Source of the DNA: Cryptomeria japonica
Taxonomy: Eukaryota > Streptophyta > Pinopsida > Cupressales > Cupressaceae
Length of the DNA: 60,000 nt
Reading direction: 5' to 3'
Assembly: GCF_030272615.1 (NCBI RefSeq)
Contig: NC_081414.1
Span: 764,257,413 to 764,317,412 of the forward strand
Made by a program: the position numbers and the translations under genes. The notes beneath the pieces were generated by a model. The model saw nothing but the letters and a program-made list of their open reading frames with translations. It was not told where the DNA came from and made no database searches. This document shows, one piece after another, positions 24,541 through 35,353 of this stretch (the first letter of the stretch is position 1; each line of letters begins with the position of its first letter).

Positions 24541-26278
24541 TCATTGATTCCTTGACCTGGTCCATCCTCCTCTGGGTGACACTACGTGATCGAGTATGCC
24601 AAGGGGTATTGAAATCCAGAGTTGGGCTAGGTCTGCGTCTAGGTTGAGCCGACTTGATTTCCTTACCTGCACGAACAGGAGCACTGTTAGAAGGATGTTT
24701 TGGTGAAGAGATACTTCTCGTAGAAAGGGACTTGGCATTTGGCTTCATCGCTTTCTTCTTGACCACCCATGCCACGTTTCTGTCCAGAACTCTTTCGGTT
24801 CTTAATTGAATGTCATCATTTTCCTCCTCATCCCAATTAATTGGGGGCATTTCAGTCTCTGTGTGGGCTAAATACCCTAGTTCAAACAGTTCAAGATAAT
24901 ATTCTTCAAGCCCTTTAATATCTATCTTTATTTGCAGAGAAATAACCTATTCCAGCACCAATCTCATATTTTCTCTTTTGAAGACTTCAAGTTCATCTGA
25001 ACAGTCTTCCCAAAAATCTTATAACTGTGGCGTGGGAAGATAAGGCATTAAGCCAAGGCTCCGAGAAAATCCTTTGTTGTCAAACCCTTTTCTTTCAGCA
25101 TACAGAGATAAATTAAAATTTCTAAGGTCTGCTCCTATACTTAGTGCATCAGACATTGAATTACAGGATAACACCCCCAGTTGTATTGGAAAATGACCTT
25201 CCCACTTGTCCTTAGGCTGTGCCTTCTTGACTACGGAATTCAATTGTTTGCATACTTCTGCTAGGACAAAACAATCAAAACAGAAATGCGGAAGCTTGAA
25301 GGGTTCCTCTTCAAAGCCTCCTACTCGTATATAGCAAAAGCGTGGGAACTGGATGTAAAATCTTCCGAACTTCTTTATCAAGGACTGTGCATCATCTGAA
25401 ATCTGCTTGGCTTTTGTACCTTTCAGTTCATGACACATATCACCCAGGAATGCATTATGTACCCTTCTGAAATATTGTAGGGCATTGTCTTTTTGTAGCA
25501 TTGGATAAAACTCATACACCGGAACATCTTCCTTAGTGGGCTGCTTGGGTATACCCGTTAACTCCTTGACACAGGCCAGACAATACAAAATATACAAGGA
25601 CATGAAGAAGTTTTGTTGAAATTGCTTGGCGAGACTCAATTGCTCTCTCATCGAATCAACAATTAACTCCGCCCAATCCAAATATTGTTTTCCTTCTAGA
25701 ACTAATTGTACATAGCAATATATCCAATCATCAAAGCTATAAGCTTTGGTAGAACCTCTGGCTCGATGCAACAGAAGCATTACATCGTGGATATGTGGCA
25801 ACATGTGGTTCTTGTTAGGATTTTTAAGTAGTCTAGAACCACCTCTCTGAGGGACCTTCAACCAGAACTTCGCCGCATTATTCCTGTGTCCGGCTCTATT
25901 TGCATTGAACTCACTAATTGACTGAGCAGGGGAGAAATTAGAAAACTGATAATCCGGTATCTTGAACACTAAAGCAATCACTTCGCGGTTAATGGCAAGA
26001 AGGGTTTCACCATTATCCCTTTTAATAGTTTCCGATACAGGGTCATATCTGGCAATACACTCCCGAACCAGCTCTGGACAAGGAATTGTTGGAGGAAAGG
26101 CTGCGGCTTCTAAAAGTCCACTACTCAAAATCTATATACAAAAAGACTTATCAACACCCTTGAACACCCTTTCTTTCAAATCTTCAAGGTTCTCACCCTT
26201 CAGGTCAATATCACTAGCTATGGCTTCTATGGACGCCATGCTAAAGACGTTTCCAAACAAATGCAGGGTGGACTTCAT
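24541..26278 (-). pseudogene. LTR-encoded ORF of unknown function (right copy)
   Basis: Second copy of the ORF at 16490-19033, starting at the ATG at minus-strand 26278. It shares the TAG after KSFC-I at the same codon but has Trp where the left copy has a stop near 18617. It keeps the segment deleted from the left copy (FCFDCFVLAEVCKQLNSVV to GLMPYLPTPQL, then stops near 25019 and 24950). It ends abruptly near 24545 after RRMDQVK, where it joins protease-side sequence. The longest uninterrupted piece is 369 codons (25019-26128). Confidence 0.65.
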
Positions 26279-27218
26279 GATTTCAAAACAAGAAATCTAA
26301 ACTTGATTGCAGTGAAACCTTCTGTATGAGAGAAAATGCAAGGGAAAACACTAGAGAAAATAAGGAAAGACTCACCTTCATAGCTGTATAATCGGACGAT
26401 GACTAGCAACAAGAAAGACTCCTATCCAGGGAAAATATAAACAAAAATCCAGCAGCAAGTAGCAAACGCAGAACACAAATGATTTTCATACCTTATTGAG
26501 AAAGGTAATAATAAAGACACATTAAATGCAATGATTTCACAATTTCATTCTGAATGCGGCAAATTGGTAGATTAGATCCTCGCACGCATGCATTGAATGC
26601 ATGGCGGCGTACTTTAAGAAACTTGCAGTTCCCGAAACGTTCACTTACTTCGAAAAAGCCAAAGAATGACATCATTTTACAATATGGTTCTGCCTTTCAT
26701 ATTTAGCAATAAATGCACTTCTCGAAACATTAGAAACTACGGGACCCACCAACATTGAACCCGTATGAACATCTTGAACCAACTTCTTGAGTCTTCAAGT
26801 AGTTCAAGATGTATGCCGCGTCAAATTGTTGACCACTTTGCCGTGTTGAACACGTTGAACATATTTGAACCCTTTGAACTCAGTTCAACATGTTCAACAC
26901 AAATGTTATATCACTGAACAAGAAAAACTTTATTAAAGAGCTGCTGCAAAAACTTAGAGAAAATGTTAGTACGAGGAACCTTTTCTGAACACCTTGGAAC
27001 CTATTGAACCAAAATGAACATCTTGAACCCGGTTCAGAATGGTTCGACGTGTTCAAGGAGTTCAATGAATTATCTGAACTTGACTTAAATGACTAGAGAA
27101 AGGATTTGAGGCCGCATTTAAAGACTTGAACCAAGGTAATAAGGTATGAACTAGGACTCCAACATGAAAAGGAAAAGATGACCCACTCTCGCCATGAAGA
27201 ATAAATGATGCGGTAATA
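24545..27218 (-). repeat. Right (5') LTR of the Tat-like element, truncated
   Basis: Repeats the inner 2.1 kb of the left LTR plus about 530 bp that the left copy has lost. Its outer end is CGGTAATA next to GGTTT. It lacks the part equivalent to 15555-17838, so it has lost its own 3' end and the adjoining primer site. Confidence 0.8.
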
Positions 27219-29107
27219 GGTTTCCCCCTTTTTCATTTACTAACAATAAAATAAACATATGAAAACCTAAAACTAAATGTTATAAAACTAAACTACTATT
27301 CTCTTTTTTTTTAAACTAACTTTAGTTTGCCCTAACCCGAAATTTGGGTTAGGGCTCGTGCTATGCAGGGTTGAGTTCATCCATGGCAGAGGGCGGAGTC
27401 TCCTCATAGGAGCCACGGGGAATAAAACTCATAGAATGCGCTTTTGACGTGGGGAAGGCGGTAGAGGTTGTGAGAGTGGCGACGGAGATAGCGGGGCCAC
27501 TCGCAGCAGCGTCATGGGTGCCACTGCGGGTCGCGGCCCGCAGTGGTGCCCACGACTGCTCCTGCAGGTCACGACCCGCAATGGTGCCGCGGCGCCTTTG
27601 TGGGTCGCGGCCCACAGAGGGCCCATGCCGCCTGGGGAGCCCGCGGGAGCCCTCGGCTCTGGGGTGACCCATGGGTGAGGGTTTGCAAAAATCTTTATTA
27701 TTATTATCTTTATTTATTTATTTATTTGAAACAAACCTACAAGCTTTAAATATATATATATATATATTCACTGTGTAAAATATTAAATTAGGACAACAAT
27801 TTTTATTAGATAAATATTTCCCTTTTTCTTATAGCTTTAAACTTTAGGAAAAACAACAAGTTTAAATGGCTGCTTAAAATATTAAATTAGGACAACTTTT
27901 TCTATTAGATAAATATTTCCCCTTTTTTTTATAGCTTTAAACTTTAGGAACAACCTTTATATATATATATATATATACTAACAACATGATAGTCAATACT
28001 AACAACATGATAAATGCTTTAAATAGTTCATTTCTTCAATAAAGATAAACATAAATCTATTTAGCATATATTGGATTTATATAACTTTTTTAAAAAAATA
28101 TACAAGGCATATAAACTTAATAGTTTTCTCTTCCATGATTAAATCTTTATTTACTAAACACATATTGCATATTATAATGTATTAGATTAAATGTATTTAT
28201 TTTCCTTTTTAATGTCATATGGTTAACTTTAGATATAGTTTATTGTTTCTAAATTTATTTTCTGCATTTTTAAAATAAATAAATAGCAGAAATAAATAAA
28301 TTATAGCAGCAACTATAATAGTCTAAAAATCATTTAAAACACTACCATCATGTAAAATGCAATACTATTTTTCTTACTAAAACCTATCTAACCATATTTT
28401 GCATTTTGAAATAAACAAATAGAAGCAAGGGATTTATTTTCTTTCCACTAACATTCATGCTTTAGTATTCATTATTTTCCATCATTTCACAATATGCATA
28501 AAAAGGTAGAAATAACTTTTATTTTCAAGAAATAAATGCAAATAGATACTAACTCAAAACTATAGAAAACTTATTCTTTATTTACTTTCATTTCTTTCTT
28601 GCAATAACAAACTTAATAAAAGAATGCATCTCATTTTTATGATAAAACACGGAAAGGAGAATACTTTCATTTTCAACATAGTAACTTTTACAAAGAGGGT
28701 GAATACCCAACTTAGCCTCTCATTTCTACTAAATGAGGACCTCAAAAATAAATACATTTTTCATTTGCAACTAAAACAAAAATAAAGGTAGCATCTCCTA
28801 GCTTTTCTTTTCCTCCACTTTTCCAAGCAAACCTGCAATACAAAGTCTTAAGGTTGTGACCATGGAGGCTCACCTCCCAACCTAGGCTTACTAGAAGCCA
28901 CCCCCAAGCTTGGAGAACCAAGGCCTAGATGGGTTACACTCAAGCAATACACAAACAAGCATGACAAACTCACAACAAACACATTCCCATCCCAAGGCTT
29001 AACACCATCACATAATGTGATTTTTACATGGGTGGAAGTGGACTAAGTACCTTGAGGAGAAACTGCAAAATAGTAGAAAACAAGCCATCACATGACAACC
29101 AAGAACA
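27219..29107 (-). repeat. Right (5') LTR of chromovirus, segment 2
   Basis: Resumes with GGTTTCCCCC, matching the left LTR from about 5992 to 8237. It contains the second GC-rich island (27340-27680) and short TA runs. It stops at AAGAACA where the solo LTR begins. Confidence 0.9.
27340..27680 (-). other. GC-rich island inside the right LTR
   Basis: Counterpart of 6103-6378 with extra copies of a GGGTCGCGGCCC-like inverted repeat (for example near 27530 and 27601). Strong hairpins are expected. A 103-codon minus-strand ORF (27361-27672) is present but is probably a product of composition. Confidence 0.5.
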
Positions 29108-30577
29108 TGTTGGCATATGTGCAGAGTTTGATGACATGATGATATTGTATGTTGTCATTGATGTCAATATGCTGAAGTATGAACCGGTATATTGAAGTAA
29201 GCAATCTGGCAGGTGAACTGGTATGATGGTATGAACCGATATATGCAAAAAGTGAACCAATATGTTGGAGTGTGAACTAGTATATGCAAAGTTTGTATCA
29301 GGGTGTCATTTGATATGACTACCGTTTGGTAGTCTCAGCTTCAGGGTTTTCGGTTGATGCATTTCAAGTCTGTGTGATTCGACCGATGACATCCTGTGAT
29401 GAGTTAGCATTGAAATGAAGATTAGATCGTGTTGCCATGTCAGCCTTGTGTGCGTGAAGAATTTCCTTGAGGATCTTGCATGAAGAAGATTGATTCTATC
29501 TACCTCGGAAATTTGCAAAATCTTAGTAAACGATGGAGAGCGCGTGATGGGTTATCAGCTTCTAGAAGCGGTGAAGAACGGACGATGGAGAATGTCTTGA
29601 GATTTGTTCAAGATTGCTCTACCCTATGTAATGTGTTTAAATGGTCAGGATTGGACCGACTATATTGTTAACCTAGATGCTTAGGGTTTTAGGTTTTTGT
29701 CATCGACCTAATTGTTGTCTATAAGGTCGATGATGATTTTCATTTGAAGTTGTTGGCAAATGAGTGTATGTGAAGTGATTCTTGCCAGACCAGAGAAGTG
29801 AGTAGAGATTTGCAGAGTGTGATTGCAGATGTAAAGGAACTGAAGTGGATCTGCCTTGGCATTGAGTGTTGTTATTAGATCAATGTATTACCTGTTGACT
29901 TCTAACCATTTCAACAGATGGAAAATCCCTTTACCGGGTAGCTTTAATAGGATTTTTGTAAATCCTTTAACAGGGTGACTCAAAATCATTGAGTTCTTCA
30001 AATCCTCTTACAAGGTAACCTTTAACAGGGTTTTAACCTCTAACCGGGTATTTAGCCATCCCTTAACTGGGTGATCCCTAGCACGATCGGTTCCTAGCCG
30101 AACCTATTGTAAAGTCCTAACCGGACTAGGCTCCTAACAAAGCGAACTTCAGAAGAGTTCAAGAACAACTTGTGGGTATTCATCCCCATTGTGGTTTTTT
30201 CTAGTTGGGTTTCCACATGAAAAATCAGTGTGTTATGTGTGATGATTTTTCATGTGATGTTTTAGTGTTTTCTGTTAAGCGGTAATGCAAGTTGATCCAA
30301 TGGTCATTGTATTTCTGATGTATTACTTGCTTAAGCATATGGGTGAAGTTGAGATGAGATATTAGGTTTTGATAAGATCTAGATGTTACCGGTTTATGTC
30401 TTTTACAGTCATATTGTGTTTTATTAGTAGTGCCTTGATTTAGGTTGGCGATATTGTTTACCAGTTAGTGCAGTCTTTGCAGTTTAAGTTGTTTAAGAAG
30501 TTTTTGAGTGTACTGATTCACCCCCCCCTCCCCCTCTCAGTACCTGTTGGGTATTTACTGTTCATCATTATTCATTA
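29108..30577. mobile_element. Solo LTR, probably copia type
   Basis: 1,470 bases absent from the left chromovirus LTR at the matching point (8237). It begins TGTTGGCATATG and ends near ...CATTATTCATTA. The flanks are GAACA on the left and GAATA on the right, a five-base duplication with one change. No ORF with retroelement domains is inside. TGTTGG ends and a C/T-rich tract close to the other end (30520-30538) are typical of long copia-type LTRs, so I read it as an LTR left by recombination. The exact right end is uncertain by a few bases because a terminal CA is not obvious. Confidence 0.7.
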
Positions 30578-32290
30578 GAATACATCACAAGTTCCAAACT
30601 TGTCCCAACATCCTTATTACCCCCAGGGCATACAAGCCATAATATCTCCCTTTATGACCCCCAAATGCATAAACAAAAACTATGCAGCAAGGGTCACAAA
30701 AATCCCTTGAGATCACTCTCTTCCAAAGAGAGCCTCTCACTCTAAGGCTGTCAAAGAACCCTTTACCCCAAGGCCACTCTAACCTCCCAAGGGTGAGTTG
30801 GCCTTGGATACTCCCAAAACACAAATAAAATGCTTAACCAAAACAAGTGAAAGACCACATATATTTTTTCACAAATAAAACACAAAGGAAGAAAACAACA
30901 AAATTCAAGCAATCTTTCAAAGCAAAATTACAACATACAAAGAAAGATTAAACCAACCTTGAATCTGCCAAGGGTTTACAAGGGATAGTTTGGAGTAGAG
31001 TTGCCCTCAACACTTAGCCAAAAATTCTATACTAAACTTGTTTCAAAACTTCAAGAACTAGTCTCCAAAGATGGAGAGTGGGTGATTACCATCCTAAGTC
31101 TCAAACCCTTGCCTAAGAAGGCTTCTCTCACTCTTTCCAACCTCTTGGATAGAGTGACATCTCACATTGGTTGGCCTTCCCAACCTCTTACAGGTTACTA
31201 AATCTGGAAACTGAAAAGGTAAGAGAAAGTGGGGAAGAGAAACTGACATAAGAAAGGAAGGTTATCTAACCTAGGAGGAATCCTCCAAGTTGGATTTTCT
31301 CTCATCTTGGGAAAACCAATTTTTGAAGGGTCAAATCAGTCACATGGTAGTGGTTACATGCTTAAAAATATCCCTAACCCATAGGAATACCCTATGGGCC
31401 TTTGGAAAATCCCCTAAACTAACCCTAGGAGTCCATTTGACCCCTTAGAAACCCAACTGAAGTTAACCTACGGGTCAAACCTAAGTTGACCACTCCAAAG
31501 ACTCTCTACCTAAGGCAAATTTGGGACCACACTCAAATATTTGAAAAAGGCTTTGGTTGAAACAATATCCCTCCAAGAGACATGTCAAAATCAAAACACT
31601 ATTCAGGACATGTGTCAAGTGACACAATAAAATACATTACTTAATTTGCACATGAAAATTGTCTCTTGTTGGATTAAACAAATTAATAAATACAATTTAA
31701 CACACATGCAAACATTTACGTTTACGAATAAAATACGATACATACGGGGTGTTGTCTTTCCAAATAGACAACCCCTGGTTTTACGAACTTACAAAGGTCT
31801 AGGCTTGATTCTCCATAATGTTTCCATGGTCACATGGATAATTTTCCCACGCATCTCAATTACACATTAGTACTTCCCAAATATCCTCATATAATATTAA
31901 ACACATAAATAAGAATACAAATCAATCACTCTGCATACAATTGACATCATACAAATCAATTTACCATATATCAAAGGCAATCCACATAAGCAATTATCAT
32001 AATCTTCATAATTTCCAACCATTCATAAGACATGCATCATATTTCTAACATCATAATAAAGTTCTACAATTCAAATAAATGACATACACCATCTCAATGC
32101 AATCCTATCCTAGAATCATATAAAATTCTATATCCATAATGCATAGAAATGAAGCATCAATATATCAATGTTATCCAATCCTGGGATCATATAAAGTTCT
32201 ATATCCATAATACATAGAAATGAAGCATCAATAATAATTCCAACATGAAAATCACTAAAATGCTAGGACGGGTCGGGGTAGGTCCTCACA
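30578..32290 (-). repeat. Right (5') LTR of chromovirus, segment 3
   Basis: Matches the left LTR from about 8238 to 9955 and ends GGTCCTCACA directly before GAGAG. A small deletion near 31004 (sequence present at 8666-8684) is visible. No gene. Confidence 0.9.
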
Positions 32291-33540
32291 GAGAGGAACT
32301 TAAAATTTTTGAAGGCTTTGGTTCGACAAAGAGCACATCCTGAGGGTTCCATGGTGGAGGGATATATGGTATACCAGACTATGGTGTACATTGTTGAATA
32401 TCTTCCTAAGTTTGCGGCAGAGATCCACGTAGATCGCATTTGGGATCCCAACCCCATTAACAAACTTGAAGGGGAGTACTTGATGGGGAAAGGTAGATTG
32501 AGGAAACTGAGGTAATTATAAGATGTTATTGTAGTTAATTAATTCGTAATCTTCTAAATAAATTAGTTGTAAGTCGTCTATTAATTATTTATATAGTTCG
32601 TCGGGAGTGGGATGCGCTACATTTGTATATTGAAAATAATCTTGATTGGATGATGGTGTGGATTGAACGATGTCAACATTTCGGTCGCACATTAACATGG
32701 GAAGGTGTGGCTTCATTGGTTAAACAAGCTCATTGTAATGAAGATTCCAATGTTACGCAAAGGGAAATTGATTTAGCATATGGTTTAAGAGATAAACATG
32801 TATGTATAATTTTATTAATCACCTGTATGTTTATCAACTCACAACATAGTAATTTTAACATTTTAAACATATTGCAGGTCAAACACCACAAGACTATGTG
32901 CTACAATGGTCATTAATTTCGCATCAAAAAGTTGGATGACACGAAGAAAACTTATGATTCTGGGATAACTGCAGTCTTTGAGGTGACCAATATTTCATCT
33001 ATAAATGACATACATTCTCAAGAGTCTCAAAATCGATACTATGACATTTTGGATGATATACTTGCGTGTGACTTTAATTCCTTCAAATTAGTTTTGTTCG
33101 TCGTCAAATGGTATAGGCTACGATTGAATAAAAATGATCCCGATAAAACTGTTATTGAACATGATAATGGATTTACAATGGTTAATACAAGGCTATTTGA
33201 GCTAGTTGGGGATGAGTCCTATGTTCTTTCAAGCCAATGTGAGCAGGTATTTTACTCAGAGGTTCCACATAAACCGGGTTGGTCATTTGTTGTTAGACAT
33301 GATCCAACAGGAAGGGCGATAAAGTATAATGAGATGGAAGAAGAATATACCGAAGAAGTAGAAGATGATGTAGATGATGATTATGATTATGATGATGATG
33401 ATGATGATGATGATGCTACTGCTGATGATGGTGATGGTGATGGTGATGGTGATGGTGATGGTGATGATGATGATGGCAAGGACGATGACGATGATGATGA
33501 CGATGATGACAAGGATGAGGATGACGATGGTGGCGACAAC

Positions 33541-33619
<79 letters not shown>

Positions 33620-33690
33620 TTGATGGCGACGATGGTGATGATGGCGATGATGATCATGATGGTCATGGTGATGAGTTGGATGAAGAATAA
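32291..33690 (+). pseudogene. CACTA TNP2 transposase, C-terminal part
   Basis: Continues the gene cut at 5266: LKFLKALVRQRAHPEGSMVE and YLPKFAAEIHVDRIWD are the rest of the DUF4218-like region. After introns come a helical block (32600-32800, WDALHLYIENNLDWMMVWIE) and a DUF4216-like region (32932-33300): FNSFKLVLFVVKWYRL, FTMVNTRLFELVGDESYVLS, SQCEQVFYSEVPHKPGWSFV. The last ORF piece (252 codons) has no stop and ends in an acidic tail that is nearly all Asp, encoded by a GAT repeat. TNP2 acts with a second element protein to move the transposon. Confidence 0.85.
33371..33660. repeat. (GAT/GAC)n trinucleotide repeat coding for poly-Asp
   Basis: Almost 290 bases of GAT, GGT and GAC triplets, with one perfect (GAT)n run of about 28 units near 33540-33620. 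In the transposase frame it reads Asp with some Gly. Long Met-rich and Ile-rich ORFs in other frames are artefacts of the repeat. Confidence 0.95.
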
Positions 33691-33721
33691 GATCAATGAC
33701 ATGAATGAAATGTATGAATTT

Positions 33722-33950
33722 TTTTGAACTTTGTGTTTATTTATGGAATTTGGACTGTTTATTAGCTATGTGATGGATGGTGATTTAAAATACGTATGTG
33801 ATGGATAAAATGTTTATGATGATACATTTGCCATTTTTTGAACTTTGTGTTTATTTATGGAATGTGGACTGTCTATTAGCTATGTGATGGATGGTGATTT
33901 ATGATACATATTTGATAGATTACATGTTTATGATGATACATATGTGATGC
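33722..33950. repeat. Two tandem copies of a ~114-bp unit
   Basis: GAACTTTGTGTTTATTTATG occurs at 33726 and 33840, and the following ~100 bases stay similar, so the 3' flank of the transposase gene was duplicated in tandem. A smaller duplicated block, GAGGATCCTGCACAGTCT, occurs at 34145 and 34323. Confidence 0.8.
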
Positions 33951-34597
33951 CTATGATGCTCAATTACATATATGATGATACATATGTGATGCTCATGATA
34001 CATATGTATTTATTAAGAAAAATTACAAATGTAATGCTTATGATGCTCAATTGTTGGTGTTGATTTCATGTATATATTTTGTGTGATACTACCACCCTTG
34101 GTGTAAACAGGTAATTGACTATAGACATCGTCAACCCTTTAGTTGAGGATCCTGCACAGTCTACATAAAGTAAAGGTAAGGAATAAAAAAATATACAATG
34201 ATTATGATGATTGCATATTGTTCATGTTGTGTAGTATGTAATTTTTAGTATACTTATCATGTAATTTTTAGCTAACATAAGACAATTAAATTAAATATGT
34301 AGGAACTTGAACCCCTTTAATGAGGATCCTGCACAGTCTCATGGATTGATAGGTATAAGTCAATACACCTTATAGAAATAGTTTATTTTTTTTAAATTAC
34401 TAGGAAAACAAACTTCCTCGGTTCTTCAAACCTTTACATTAGCAGTAAATCTAATACAGTTATCAACACTTGAGGCCCCAGTTGGACTTATTCAATTTTT
34501 AATCTCAACGTCAACTTCAGGGCCGACTTCTTCATCAACATTACCCTCATTTGAAAAATATCTCTCTCATTACCAACTAACTCTCTCATTTGATGGA
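33951..34597. other. AT-rich stretch with short exon-like blocks
   Basis: No ORF of note. It contains the duplicated GAGGATCCTGCACAGTCT block and several possible splice sites. A plausible acceptor (GAGTGCAG) at 34597 leads into the SET-domain segment. Confidence 0.35.
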
Positions 34598-35353
34598 GTG
34601 CAGGTACCACCAAATAGGCATTTGTCAGATGTGTCTTCCTCGAGTGAGGGAAATGTAGGAATAGTGAATGAAAGTGAGACATGTAGTAGGTCTAAAACAG
34701 GGAGATCAACTAGAGGTCAAAAGATTAGAAGAAAATTCAATAAACGCATGGGATTTTTCCTTACTCAGCGGGGGTCATGTTCTTATGATGATGAGACCAA
34801 AGGCAACATCGAGGTGCCCTTGAGGTACAAACATCTACATAAACAATGGGTACCCAAAGAACTTCCTCCAATAAACACTAATTTTTGTGTTAACGAGAGG
34901 ATATATCACATATCACCTTCGTCGTTACATGGTTTGGGCCTACTTTCCATGGACAACATAAAGGTCTATTACAACAAAGTTGCTGAATTGATAGAGTATG
35001 TAGAACCTTGTTACAATTACAAAAATTGGATGCAGATTGTTCAATATAAAAAAAGTATGCGTAGGTATGCACTGTCAGCAAATTATATACAACAAAAAGA
35101 TAATTATCAAAGTAAACGAGTGGCTGTATACATTGATGGAAGGCCAAAAGCAACATGAAATATTGCAGGTTTTATAAATAGTACGTGACCTAGGTCAACT
35201 AGTAAGCAACCCAATTGCATATTTGAGGCACACGAGGGAAATCGTGTATTCATATGTGCGATAAAATCAATAAGTGCAGGGGAAGAGTTGCTAATCGATT
35301 ACAATTTAAACCAACCTCCAATTAATGACTCCAATATACCATCTTATTATTAA
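34598..35353 (+). pseudogene. SET-domain (lysine methyltransferase-like) segment inside the CACTA region
   Basis: From a probable 3' splice site the frame runs through a basic region (RSTRGQKIRRKFNKRMGFF) and then a SET-like fold: SSLHGLGLLSMDNIKVYYNK, NWMQIVQYKKSMRRYALSAN, VAVYIDGRPKAT, then after a stop NIAGFINST, after another stop KQPNCIFEAHEGNRVFICAI and SISAGEELLIDYN. These correspond to the GxG, cofactor/substrate loop, N-I-A-x-F-I-N and ELxxDY motifs of SET methyltransferases. The two TGA codons replace residues by single changes, so it is dead as it stands. It ends SNIPSYY. It lies between TNP2 and the second CACTA ORF on the same strand, which suggests capture of a host gene segment or a domain native to this element family. 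Confidence 0.7.

Larger units (their letters stand above)
15555..27218 (-). mobile_element. Tat-like Ty3/gypsy element nested in the chromovirus LTR
   Basis: It starts TGTTAGTGAAC and ends CGGTAATA on the plus strand; the internal copy of that end reads CGGTAACA, so the terminal CA has mutated to TA. It is flanked by GGTTT. Coding order on the minus strand is: LTR with ORF, protease, extra RNase H, RT, RNase H, integrase, LTR with ORF. The additional RNase H is the hallmark of the Tat/Ogre lineage. No primer site and no gag are found between the 5' LTR and protease, and the 5' LTR lacks about 2.3 kb that the 3' LTR has. A deletion therefore removed the 3' half of the 5' LTR, primer site and gag. 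Confidence 0.85.

Noticed and set aside
26322-26375. Splice-like pair (AAG|GTGAGT ... CATACAG|AAGG) upstream of the LTR ORF, considered as a 5' leader intron
   Set aside because: The interval is only 54 bases, shorter than plant introns normally are. Transcript data would be needed.
27361-27672. 103-codon ORF in the GC island of the right LTR, ending like the one in the left LTR
   Set aside because: Conservation is explained by LTR duplication, and the reading frame is not maintained through the upstream part of the left copy.
33283-33727. Ile-rich minus-strand ORF and Met-rich plus-strand ORF
   Set aside because: Other phases of the GAT repeat inside the transposase tail.
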